From Glaciecola sp964621345 (GTDB lineage: Bacteria; Pseudomonadota; Gammaproteobacteria; Enterobacterales; Alteromonadaceae): DNA of 43,686 nt. The DNA lies in assembly GCA_964621345.1 (NCBI GenBank), contig CAZUON010000026.1, forward strand, positions 1 to 43,686, given 5' to 3'. A model generated the notes under the pieces. That model ran no database searches. It was given only the letters and a program-made list of their open reading frames with translations, and was not told the DNA's origin. Each line of letters opens with the position of its first letter. Position 1 is the stretch's first letter. Both the position numbers and the translations under genes were made by a program. Below are positions 32,860 through 40,745 of the stretch, piece by piece.

Positions 32860-32901
32860 ATCAAACTCTCGATTTTTATGCAAAGGTACAAAGGAAGTAA
32901 T

Positions 32902-33372
32902 ATGCAAACTACAAAAGCTCACATGATGACGTTTCTGGCTGTGCTTATTGGTCTTACTGCGTGTTCTGATGTAAATAATGAACAAAGAGAGGTCGACCAA
33001 AACCAAGCGTCGAATAATGCCGTTACGCAAACGGTAGACTCAGTAAAAGCGGCGCTGGAATCTGGTAATGGCCAAAGCGCAGGCAACATCGTCACCTATA
33101 GCTGCGACAATGGTAAAAGCCTACAAGCTGAGTATATCAACTCGCAAACAAGTCGGTCAGCAAGGCTGACTTACGACGGTAAAAGCTTTGATATGTATTC
33201 CACCCGAGCAGCTTCAGGCGCAAAATATGCCACCGAGCAAGGACTCAATGCTGAAGATGGATTGATTTGGTGGTCGCAGCGAGATGAAGGCATGTTGATG
33301 ACGATGATCCTTGATCATAGCGTAAACGCGGAAGATTACCCGATACTCACGAAGTGCACAGAGGATAAATAA
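32902..33372 (+). CDS. MliC-like lipoprotein (putative lysozyme inhibitor)
   Basis: This 156-residue protein has a lipoprotein signal (TFLAVLIGLTAC, lipobox LTAC, mature Cys near residue 21) and then a polar linker. The C-terminal domain resembles MliC/PliC, periplasmic inhibitors of C-type lysozyme: YSCDNGKSLQAEYIN, the ARLTYDGKSFDM strand, the SGAKY motif that in MliC inserts into the lysozyme active site, and LIWWSQRDEGMLM. I chose ATG 32902, with AAGGAAG directly upstream, over an in-frame ATG 24 bases earlier that lacks a ribosome site. Asp following the lipid Cys (SD at +2/+3) leaves the membrane destination open. Confidence 0.78.
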   Translation: MQTTKAHMMTFLAVLIGLTACSDVNNEQREVDQNQASNNAVTQTVDSVKAALESGNGQSAGNIVTYSCDNGKSLQAEYINSQTSRSARLTYDGKSFDMYSTRAASGAKYATEQGLNAEDGLIWWSQRDEGMLMTMILDHSVNAEDYPILTKCTEDK

Positions 33373-33373
33373 C

Positions 33374-33399
33374 AAAAAACGGGCCATGTTGGGCCCGTT
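33374..33399 (-). terminator. Terminator of the amidohydrolase gene
   Basis: Read on the minus strand, ACGGGCC pairs with GGCCCGT around a six-base loop and is followed by a T run. It lies just past the amidohydrolase stop. On the plus strand the stem has no T run, so it is a poorer terminator for the lipoprotein gene. Confidence 0.88.
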
Positions 33400-33422
33400 C
33401 ATGTGCGCAATCTGAACAGCGA

Positions 33423-35027
33423 TTACGGTAAAGATTTCGCCTCTTCAACCATCACTCTAACATCTTCTAATAGCGCTTTAGCATCATACACAATACCATC
33501 TTTGATGGTGTATTTTACCCCGCCTACACGAGTGGGTTCGTTATCATCATTTAAGCGATAATGCCCTGTGCCGTATAGCACTTTAAAGTTCTGTAGCGGG
33601 TTTTGATCAACAATGACCATATCGGCAAGTTTACCAATACTAATTGAGCCAATATCGTCATCCATGCCCAAGGCTTGTGCGCCGTTTAAGGTTGCCGATT
33701 GAATCACTTCGTAAGGATTAAAACCCGCCTCTTGCAACAGTTCAAGCTCGCTTATGTAACCAAAGCCATAAATTTTATAAATATAGCCAGAGTCAGAGCC
33801 TGTGGTAACTCTACCGCCGTGATTTTTATAATCGTTCAAAAACTGCATCCATAGTTTGAAGTTTTCTTTCCATGCAATTTCTTCGCTCGTGGTCCAATCA
33901 AACCAATAAGAACCATGAGCATAGCGGCTTGGTTTAAAGAATTCCCACAGAGTTGGCAGCGTATATTGCTCATGCCAATCGGCATTTCGTTCGCGCATTA
34001 AATCACGGCTAGCTTGGTAAATCGTCATAGTGGGGTTAATGGTGAAATCTAAAGAGATAAGCTCATCGCGCACACTGTTCCATTTATCACTGCCTAACGG
34101 AGCGGCTTGCGCCCATAATTTCCCTGCTTCACTAAAGCGGTCTTGTTCATTGTTGTAGTTATAGGTTGCGGGGTAGTCTTGAATTACTTCGTTGTCGAAC
34201 ATGGCTTCGGGTAGACCATACCAATGTTCCATTGTCGTTAGCCCTAGGCGCGCAGAGTCGAGTACATTCATGCTCATTACATTAAGTTGTGCATGATGCA
34301 TCATAGTGCCAAGACCTTGTTGTTTTGCCTCGTCGAGCGCAGCTTCCATGACTTTGGGCGTTGCCCCAAAAAACTTTATGCCTTTTGCGCCGTCTTTTGC
34401 CGCTTGCTTGACCCATTTGCGCGCTTGTTTGGGCGTAAAAATGGGCTTGTCTGCGCCCATACCAAAGCCTAAATAAGGGATGATGCGCGGTGCGACAATT
34501 TCATTACTTTCACTGCGCTCAACGTGGTCGAGTACCCAGTCTAGGCCATTAAAACTGCCGGGTTCACGTACCGTAGTGATGCCATGTGCTAGCCATAGTT
34601 TGAATACATATTCGGCAGGAATGTTGTCGGCAGAGCCGCCAATATGCCCGTGCATGTCAACAAAGCCAGGTAATACATAATGGCCACTTAAATCCATTTC
34701 TTTATCATCGGGGTTTGCTACAGGGCGACCTACTGGTTTAATGGGTACACCGGGGTGACCTACGCTCACAATATTGGTGATACGATTTCCCTCAATAATA
34801 ATATCGAGCGGCCCTCGCATTGGCGCGCCTTCACCATTGATTAAGTTGACACCGCGCAATATTAAACGTTTATAAGGGCCAACACCTTCATTGTCGCTTT
34901 TGTTTGGAGCAGAAGCCCCAGGTGCGGCCGTTGCCGAAAAACTTAAGGTGAAAAACAACAAAACGCTTGTTAAATAGATGCCAATAAAATAATAAAAAGA
35001 GTTGTGATTAGGTCGCATAGTTTTCAT
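33423..35027 (-). CDS. Exported amidohydrolase-family metal-dependent hydrolase
   Basis: This 534-residue protein begins with a signal peptide (hydrophobic FIGIYLTSVLLFFTLSF, cleavage near ATAA, residue 35). An amidohydrolase barrel follows: VLPGFVDMHGHIG with the HxH metal pair (about residue 126), a Lys in KGIKFFG, MMHHAQ with a metal His, a TMEHWYG His, and TGSDSGY with the catalytic Asp. The composite N- and C-terminal beta-sandwich is typical (NLINGEGAPMRGPLDIIIEGNRI; GSISIGKLADMVIVD). It resembles imidazolonepropionase/prolidase-type periplasmic hydrolases common in Alteromonadales. The substrate cannot be read. It is monocistronic, with its own terminator. Confidence 0.88.
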   Translation of the reverse strand: MKTMRPNHNSFYYFIGIYLTSVLLFFTLSFSATAAPGASAPNKSDNEGVGPYKRLILRGVNLINGEGAPMRGPLDIIIEGNRITNIVSVGHPGVPIKPVGRPVANPDDKEMDLSGHYVLPGFVDMHGHIGGSADNIPAEYVFKLWLAHGITTVREPGSFNGLDWVLDHVERSESNEIVAPRIIPYLGFGMGADKPIFTPKQARKWVKQAAKDGAKGIKFFGATPKVMEAALDEAKQQGLGTMMHHAQLNVMSMNVLDSARLGLTTMEHWYGLPEAMFDNEVIQDYPATYNYNNEQDRFSEAGKLWAQAAPLGSDKWNSVRDELISLDFTINPTMTIYQASRDLMRERNADWHEQYTLPTLWEFFKPSRYAHGSYWFDWTTSEEIAWKENFKLWMQFLNDYKNHGGRVTTGSDSGYIYKIYGFGYISELELLQEAGFNPYEVIQSATLNGAQALGMDDDIGSISIGKLADMVIVDQNPLQNFKVLYGTGHYRLNDDNEPTRVGGVKYTIKDGIVYDAKALLEDVRVMVEEAKSLP

Positions 35028-35117
35028 TCTTATGTGGTTATTTACGCTTGTATGGATACTACTGGGTAAAGTAGTGTTTGTTAACCTGCATTTTAGTTTG
35101 CATGGGGCAGTGTAAAC

Positions 35118-36245
35118 TTAATTACTAACATCCTGCTGAGTGTCTTGATATCGAGGTTGGCACGCCTTTACCTCATAATCATACCCGATAGGGTTTTCTT
35201 CGTTCTTTCTAATCAGCAGAATCATATTCTCATCAATCACAACAGAGTGTTGATCTTCTGCTTTAACACAGGCACTTTTGGAGTAAGACTCTAAGTAGAA
35301 AATAAAGTGGGCAATCATCGATTCTATTAGCTTTTGTTTTTGCTGAATGCTGTCGACAAGTTCTTGCTCATCGGAAGACGGGAGTTGCGCTATTTCTTGC
35401 TCTGTTAACTCGCTGTTAAGCGATGTTTGAGTTTGTTCTAACTGTAGTTCGGTGCTGTCGCTTTCTTGTTCTAGATTATTCAATTCAAGTTCAAGTTTAG
35501 GTTCCAGCTCGGGTTCAAAATTTATCCAAATCCCTTCGCCATTTACACCAATATTTCTGGCTAAATCTCCACTTGCATAGGGGATCATTATAGTGACCAA
35601 ATGCACCAATACGATCGGAATTAGAACAATCCGGAGGATCATAGTTAAAAATGCGCGGTTTTTGTCTTCCCAATGCACTTTTACTTTAAAACCAATTACC
35701 CGTAAAAATACGCTAATGAATAACCAAATGTTTGCCAATATCAGTACGAATAAAAATACCACAATACTCGATAAAGCAATCCAAAATGGCATCAAAACTA
35801 AGGTGGTAAAGCCTAAAGTAAATATAAAAGGGCCAGGCTCAATGCCAGTAATAATGTTAATTTTAAGGGCAGCAAAGGCAAGTGCGAGGTTAGCGGTGCT
35901 TGCGTAAATAAGAATGATGAAACCCTTGCCGACATTGCTATCCCATATTTTATGAAAAATGTTTGTTAGCTCTCTGAGTAGGCCAACAAATGCCAAGAGG
36001 GCAGTAAAGGTAAAAAATTCGTATGGCGTAAAAATTGATATTATTAAAAGAAAGCCCGAAACAAAATAACACCACTGTGATGGTGTATATTGCTTTGCCC
36101 ATGCAAGGAAACTCGGCCCTTTTAGGGTTTTTCCGATAGCGATGAGTTTTTGTTTAATACCTGAGATAATTGTCGCGAAGAAGGTAACAACATGCATGAA
36201 TGCAACGGGAATGAGGGAAAAGGCCATTGAAAGTTTGGATAACAT
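35118..36245 (-). CDS. Polytopic membrane protein with acidic C-terminal domain, unrecognised
   Basis: I do not recognise this 375-residue protein. Around five to seven hydrophobic segments occupy residues 8-230, for example SGFLLIISIFTPYEFFTFTA, FIILIYASTANLALAFAAL and IALSSIVVFLFVLILANIWL. Residues 240-330 are very rich in Glu, Leu, Gln and Ser (ELEPKLELELNNLEQE, LQLEQTQTSLNSELTEQE), compatible with a coiled coil. A short folded-looking tail with two Cys follows. The reading frame uses codons like its neighbours, and it is flanked by an intergenic region on each side. No operon partner or domain gives a function. Confidence 0.75.
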   Translation of the reverse strand: MLSKLSMAFSLIPVAFMHVVTFFATIISGIKQKLIAIGKTLKGPSFLAWAKQYTPSQWCYFVSGFLLIISIFTPYEFFTFTALLAFVGLLRELTNIFHKIWDSNVGKGFIILIYASTANLALAFAALKINIITGIEPGPFIFTLGFTTLVLMPFWIALSSIVVFLFVLILANIWLFISVFLRVIGFKVKVHWEDKNRAFLTMILRIVLIPIVLVHLVTIMIPYASGDLARNIGVNGEGIWINFEPELEPKLELELNNLEQESDSTELQLEQTQTSLNSELTEQEIAQLPSSDEQELVDSIQQKQKLIESMIAHFIFYLESYSKSACVKAEDQHSVVIDENMILLIRKNEENPIGYDYEVKACQPRYQDTQQDVSN

Positions 36246-36339
36246 AGCAAATCAAATTATGTTTTTCTTTAATTTATCATACTCTTACTTACTTTGCAGA
36301 GTTAGGTCTAAAGTGCGCTAAGTACTCACTATGTAAGTG

Positions 36340-37920
36340 CTAGGCAAGTGCTTTGTAACCTATTCTAAATCCGCCCCAGTGTTTTCCATTGACGTAAATA
36401 GGCGCCGACAAATCGTGCATGATTTCGCCGGTATCGCGTTTATATGTTTGTAATAAGAAACTTTCGGTGTTCGTTCCACATCGAGAGCCGGTCGGATCGT
36501 CGAAAATACGTTTTGTGCGATTTCCTGCTAGGTCTTTTTCATAGTCGCCGCTCAAGGGTTTTGAAAAGCATCGATTGTGCGTTGGAAAATAGCCCTTTGT
36601 ATTGACCGCTCCAGCATAAATTATAAAGTCATTTTCTTGTAAAACAGGCTCTTGTATTGCTGGCAGACATTGATCGGTAAAGTCATCAAAATCGGTTGAG
36701 TGTTTTTGTGGATTGGTATTGGGGATCTCGTTATATACTTGGCTAAATAATGCTGTTTGTGAAATTGTTCCATTTTTAATAGATTGTTCAAATAAACGGC
36801 CTATTTCGGCTGCTTTTTTAATTGCAACTTTCGCTACGTGTGCGTTTCTGTCGTCGACTTCTAAAGCTTGTAAAGACCTAAAAATACCTTCTGTATGTTC
36901 AGATAATTCCAATACTTTGTGAGAAACCTCCGACAATTCAGCTTTTAAACCATCGGTAGACACAAACAAATGCTTTGCATTGTCAGAAATGCCGGAGTTT
37001 ACCTCTTTGGCTTGAGCAACACTCTGACTTAACTCGTCCATGCTATGCTTGGCTAGTTCCGCACTTTTAGACGACTGCTGAGCACTTTGATCGGCTTTGT
37101 TAACTAATTCACTCATTTGTTCGCTTGCGGTAGATACGTTATCAATGGCTTTAACCGATTCATCGCTTCGTGTTGTGATTTGTGCAAGTACAGTCTCTAT
37201 ACCCGATGTTGCATCGGTTGTACGCTTAGCCAGATTTCTGACTTCATCGGCAACTACCGCAAAGCCTCGACCTTGCTCGCCAGCTCTCGCAGCTTCAATT
37301 GCTGCGTTCAAAGCGAGCATATTGGTTTGGTCTGCTAACTGATTAATGGTGTCGACTATGGTTGCTATATCTGAGGCACTTTCACGCAACTGCAGTAACA
37401 TGCTATTGGTTGTGCTAATTTGCGATTTGAGACTATGTTGTTGTGTGTTGACTTGAGCTAGCAAGGTGCTTGATTCTGAAGAATCGGTGCGAGACTGCTC
37501 GATATTATCAAGTGCGGCGCTACTTAAAGACACAAGTTGTTGGTTTGCGTTTTCTAAGACTTCCACTCGCTCCGATATTTCCTTTGCGCTTAACACCTGC
37601 TGATTAAATAGTTCAGATAGTTTGTCGACAAAGTACGACACATTTGCACTACCAATAGCGACCCTACTCGATTGCTGTGAGATGTCATTGGCTGCATTGC
37701 GCATATGTAGGTGAACGGTGCTTTGTTGATCGTCAATTTGCTTTTTAGGTAGGTCTTGTAAGTTGGTTGATAAAACAAGATTAGCGCTGAGTGCTAACGC
37801 AGTTACAAGACTTGCGAGCCAGGTTGCTTCAATAAAAAAGAAGCTAAGGACGGCACAAATGGCTGCTAGCACAGCCTGCAATATGTATTTTTTCAAAATG
37901 ATTTCCCGCGTTAAGCTCAT
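36340..37920 (-). CDS. Methyl-accepting chemotaxis protein with C-terminal sensory domain
   Basis: This 526-residue chemoreceptor has two closely spaced hydrophobic segments (about residues 13-30 and 34-50) with almost no periplasmic loop. A helical region and the conserved signalling hairpin follow (AIEAARAGEQGRGFAVVADEVRNLAKRT, about 210-235). Rather than ending with the methylation helices, about 150 further residues form a separate cytoplasmic domain: GYFPTHNRCFSKPLSGDYEKDLAGNRTKRIFDD, LLQTYKRDTGEIMHDLSAPIYVNGKHWGGFRIGY. The length and alternating pattern suggest a PAS/Cache-like ligand fold placed after the signalling tip. It would therefore sense a cytoplasmic cue. No che genes are nearby. 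Confidence 0.9.
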   Translation of the reverse strand: MSLTREIILKKYILQAVLAAICAVLSFFFIEATWLASLVTALALSANLVLSTNLQDLPKKQIDDQQSTVHLHMRNAANDISQQSSRVAIGSANVSYFVDKLSELFNQQVLSAKEISERVEVLENANQQLVSLSSAALDNIEQSRTDSSESSTLLAQVNTQQHSLKSQISTTNSMLLQLRESASDIATIVDTINQLADQTNMLALNAAIEAARAGEQGRGFAVVADEVRNLAKRTTDATSGIETVLAQITTRSDESVKAIDNVSTASEQMSELVNKADQSAQQSSKSAELAKHSMDELSQSVAQAKEVNSGISDNAKHLFVSTDGLKAELSEVSHKVLELSEHTEGIFRSLQALEVDDRNAHVAKVAIKKAAEIGRLFEQSIKNGTISQTALFSQVYNEIPNTNPQKHSTDFDDFTDQCLPAIQEPVLQENDFIIYAGAVNTKGYFPTHNRCFSKPLSGDYEKDLAGNRTKRIFDDPTGSRCGTNTESFLLQTYKRDTGEIMHDLSAPIYVNGKHWGGFRIGYKALA

Positions 37921-37992
37921 ATAAATTTCTTCTATATAAGTAATAACGGCAAGTAAATAAAATGGTTAAGTACTGAGTGCCACTCCAGGCTA

Positions 37993-38841
37993 TTATTTGA
38001 TGCGTGCACGGATGTAGTGTGACAAAGTTTGACTAACTTGAGGGTGCTGCGTGTCTTGATTAAACAAACAGACTTTAATGTTTCCCAATTCCGGTAACCG
38101 TGGATCTTTTATCAGATCTAGTTCAGGTGGCACACTGCTCTTTGCTAACGCGGTAATACCTAAGCCTTGTTTGATAGCCGCCATCAGCCCATATAAATCG
38201 GCGTTAGTATAGGTGATTTTCCATACATGAGTTTGCTGTTTTAGTTGCTCAATAACGCGGCTTCTGTACATGCAACCTTCGGGTGCAAGCACCAACGCAA
38301 GACTGTCTTTACTCGGTTTGTGGTTTGCGTCGCCCACCCACACCAGTTCGTCTTCTAAGAGCACTTCGCCATGCTCTTCGGGCGCTTGGTCAGACAGTGC
38401 CAGCACCAAATCAAAATCTTTAAGTGCGTTTTTACTAAGCAGATTGCGAGACAAAGATGAGGTAACATCAAGCGATACATCGGGGTAGCGCTGCGAGAAT
38501 TCGCCAATAATACTGGGCAGCAGAGTAGATGCGAACTCACTCGGAATCCCTAAGCGTAAACGTCCTCTTAGCGTTTGTTGTGTGCTTAACGAGCGCAATA
38601 CTTCATCGTTGATAGCGAGCATTTGCTTTGCTTGCCGATACAGGTATTCACCATCTTTGTTGGCTTGATAGCTTTGCCCAATTTTGCTGAACAATGTTTT
38701 GCCTAGTTGCTCTTCGAGTTTTTTTATTTGCAGGCTTATAGCTGGCTGAGATCGCCCTACCGCTTCACCAGCGCGGCGAAAGCTGCCTAAATCTATAATG
38801 CTGACAAAGGTCCGAAGATTATCGAGTGACAGTTGTTTCAT
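37993..38841 (-). CDS. LysR-family transcriptional regulator
   Basis: This 282-residue LysR regulator has an N-terminal winged helix-turn-helix (LDNLRTFVSIIDLGSFRRAGEAVGRSQPAISLQIKKLEEQLGKTLF) and a substrate-binding domain from about residue 92 (LRGRLRLGIPSEFA). The DNA-binding sequence is closer to the LrhA/HexA subgroup than to GcvA. It is divergent from gcvT, with 209 bp between the start codons, so local control of gcvT is possible but not shown. The ATG is followed by a compact N-terminus, as usual. The effector is unknown. Confidence 0.9.
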   Translation of the reverse strand: MKQLSLDNLRTFVSIIDLGSFRRAGEAVGRSQPAISLQIKKLEEQLGKTLFSKIGQSYQANKDGEYLYRQAKQMLAINDEVLRSLSTQQTLRGRLRLGIPSEFASTLLPSIIGEFSQRYPDVSLDVTSSLSRNLLSKNALKDFDLVLALSDQAPEEHGEVLLEDELVWVGDANHKPSKDSLALVLAPEGCMYRSRVIEQLKQQTHVWKITYTNADLYGLMAAIKQGLGITALAKSSVPPELDLIKDPRLPELGNIKVCLFNQDTQHPQVSQTLSHYIRARIK

Positions 38842-38963
38842 ACCACGCCCCTTCTAAAGTTGGCGATATACATCATCTGCTTGTAAAACAATAAGTATAA
38901 TAAATTTTAATCTAGCGAATATTAAACATTTAAATTACTTATGTATAGATTAAAACTTTTAAT

Positions 38964-38992
38964 TTGTTCCAAAGGCGGTGTCTTTTTATAAT
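38964..38992 (+). promoter_or_regulatory. Sigma-70 promoter of gcvT
   Basis: TTGTTC, a 17-bp spacer and a perfect TATAAT (38987-38992) give a predicted start near 38999, 52 bp before the gcvT ATG. Its position also argues against any longer gcvT reading frame beginning upstream. Confidence 0.65.
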
Positions 38993-39050
38993 TTGCATAT
39001 TGGTATACACATTTATTGCTGTATTAAAGATTGCATATAAAGAGAGCTTT

Positions 39051-40139
39051 ATGAACAAAACCCCCTTGCACGCTGCACACCTGGAATCGGGCGCAAAAAT
39101 GGTTGATTTTTTTGGCTGGGATATGCCAATCAACTACGGTTCACAAATTGAAGAGCATCATGCGGTGCGCCAAGACGCAGGTATGTTTGACGTTTCTCAC
39201 ATGACCATTGTTGATGTAACCGGGGCTGACGCCAAGGCTTATCTTCAATATTTGTTAGCAAACGATGTTGCCAAGCTTCAAAACAAAGGCAAAGCGTTGT
39301 ATAGCGGGATGATAAACGAAGACGGTGGTGTGGTAGACGATCTTATTGTGTATCATTTTGATGCTACTAATTATCGTTTAGTGGTGAATTCGGCCACTAA
39401 AGAAAAAGATTTAAACTGGCTAAACAAAATTGCAGAGCCCTTTAACGTAAAAGTGCTAGAGCGTAATGAATTTGCAATGATTGCAGTGCAAGGGCCAAAT
39501 GCTAAAGAAAAGGCTGGCACTTTGTTTAGTGCAGCGCAACAAGAGGCCGTTGCCGGCATGAAGCCGTTTTTTGGTGTTCAGGCTGAAGACTTATTCATTG
39601 CAACAACCGGTTACACAGGTGAGGCGGGCTATGAAATTATGGTACCTGTTGCCCGCGCCCACGACTTTTGGAATGAGCTATTAAAAGCTGGCGTTAAACC
39701 TTGTGGTTTGGGAGCTCGCGATACCCTTCGCTTAGAAGCTGGCATGAATTTATATGGCCAAGATATGGACGAAACTGTATCGCCTCTAGCGGCTAACATG
39801 GGTTGGACCATTACTTGGGAGCCAAGCGAGCGAGATTTTGTTGGCCGTAGCGCGCTAGAACAGCAAAAGGCAGAAGGTACTGAAAAGCTAATCGGTTTAG
39901 TCTTCAAAGACAAAGGCGTATTGCGCGCTGGCCTTGTGGTCAAAACGCCGAACGGCGATGGCAAAATCACTTCTGGCACTTTCTCACCTACGCTTGGTCA
40001 TAGCATTGCGATGGCTCGTGTACCTGCTAGCGAAGCTGTTAAGCCTGGCGCAACAGTGCAAGTTGAAATGCGTAAAAAACTTGTAGACGTTGAAGTCGTC
40101 AAGCCGAGTTTCGTGAGAAATGGCAAAAGCGTTTTATAA
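39051..40139 (+). CDS. gcvT: Glycine cleavage system T protein (aminomethyltransferase)
   Basis: This 362-residue THF-dependent aminomethyltransferase takes the methylene group from H-protein-bound aminomethyl, releasing ammonia and giving 5,10-methylene-THF. Motifs are MVDFFGWDMPINYGSQ, FDVSHMT, the TGYTGEAGYE folate-binding region, GLGARDTLRLEAGMNLYGQDMDE and a C-terminal barrel (GKITSGTFSPTLGHSIAMARVP). ATG 39051 matches the family N-terminus (NKTPLHAAH). The frame is open further upstream, but that stretch overlaps the promoter. It is the first gene of gcvTHP; the LpdA in this window provides the fourth component. Confidence 0.97.
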   Translation: MNKTPLHAAHLESGAKMVDFFGWDMPINYGSQIEEHHAVRQDAGMFDVSHMTIVDVTGADAKAYLQYLLANDVAKLQNKGKALYSGMINEDGGVVDDLIVYHFDATNYRLVVNSATKEKDLNWLNKIAEPFNVKVLERNEFAMIAVQGPNAKEKAGTLFSAAQQEAVAGMKPFFGVQAEDLFIATTGYTGEAGYEIMVPVARAHDFWNELLKAGVKPCGLGARDTLRLEAGMNLYGQDMDETVSPLAANMGWTITWEPSERDFVGRSALEQQKAEGTEKLIGLVFKDKGVLRAGLVVKTPNGDGKITSGTFSPTLGHSIAMARVPASEAVKPGATVQVEMRKKLVDVEVVKPSFVRNGKSVL

Positions 40140-40151
40140 TAATTTATTGAC

Positions 40152-40177
40152 CGAACCAGTATAAATAGTCTGGTTTG
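40152..40177 (+). other. Hairpin between gcvT and gcvH
   Basis: AACCAG pairs with CTGGTT, extended by a G-U and a C-G pair, around a 10-nt AT-rich loop. Only a short broken T stretch follows. It could be a weak attenuator or an RNA-stabilising structure that changes the gcvT to gcvH ratio. Confidence 0.5.
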
Positions 40178-40222
40178 TTTGAGTATTTAGTAATCACAAC
40201 AATCAAAACATTAGGATAACTT

Positions 40223-40612
40223 ATGAGCAATATCCCAAACGAATTACGTTACGCCACTACCCACGAATGGATCCGCGCCGAAGGCGACGGTGTTTACACG
40301 GTTGGCATTAGTGAGCATGCCCAAGACTTACTTGGTGATATGGTATTTGTTGATTTGCCTGATGCAGGCGACGCAGTAGCCCAAGCCGACGATTGTGCAG
40401 TTGCAGAATCGGTAAAAGCAGCCTCAGATATTTACGCTCCCATCACTGGCGAAATAGTTGAAGTAAACGAACAGTTAGAAGACTCTCCAGAGCTTGTAAA
40501 CAGCGACCCATATGGCGAAGGTTGGATGTTTAAAATTAAAGCAGAAGATGAGTCTGAAGTAGAGTCTTTGTTAGATGCAGAGGCTTATGGAAACTCAATA
40601 GACGACGAGTAA
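40223..40612 (+). CDS. gcvH: Glycine cleavage system H protein
   Basis: This 129-residue lipoyl carrier shuttles the aminomethyl group between P, T and L proteins. The lipoyl-lysine is in AESVKAAS (about residue 65), and the family opening NELRYATTHEWIR and the C-terminal NSDPYGEGWMFKI are intact. The ATG has TTAGGA upstream. It follows gcvT by 83 bp and precedes gcvP by 133 bp, with a hairpin in each gap. Confidence 0.97.
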   Translation: MSNIPNELRYATTHEWIRAEGDGVYTVGISEHAQDLLGDMVFVDLPDAGDAVAQADDCAVAESVKAASDIYAPITGEIVEVNEQLEDSPELVNSDPYGEGWMFKIKAEDESEVESLLDAEAYGNSIDDE

Positions 40613-40694
40613 AACTTAGCCTTGCATAAGTAAGGCGAGTGATTTGAAAGATACAAAAGCGCTATTAATAAATATGCGTTTGCAGACGTTTTAT

Positions 40695-40714
40695 CTCTTT
40701 TGGCAGCAAAAGAG
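40695..40714 (+). other. Hairpin between gcvH and gcvP
   Basis: CTCTTTTG pairs perfectly with CAAAAGAG around GCAG, and short ACGT elements flank it at 40686-40689 and 40715-40718. There is no T run, so it is not a standard terminator. It sits 31 bp before the gcvP ATG. Confidence 0.6.
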
Positions 40715-40745
40715 ACGTTAACTAATAACTGAAAGGTCATGTGAA

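Noticed and set aside
37993..38841. Identification of the LysR gene as gcvA
   Set aside because: Divergent position from gcvT is suggestive, but the DNA-binding region resembles the LrhA/HexA subgroup and not GcvA, so no gene name was given.
38842..39050. Possible glycine riboswitch upstream of gcvT
   Set aside because: Glycine riboswitches are common before gcvT, but this region is AT-rich, lacks the conserved aptamer core, and the predicted promoter leaves only about 50 nt of leader.
38964..39050. Longer gcvT with a hydrophobic N-terminal extension
   Set aside because: The extra 29 codons overlap the sigma-70 promoter and the family N-terminus begins at 39051.
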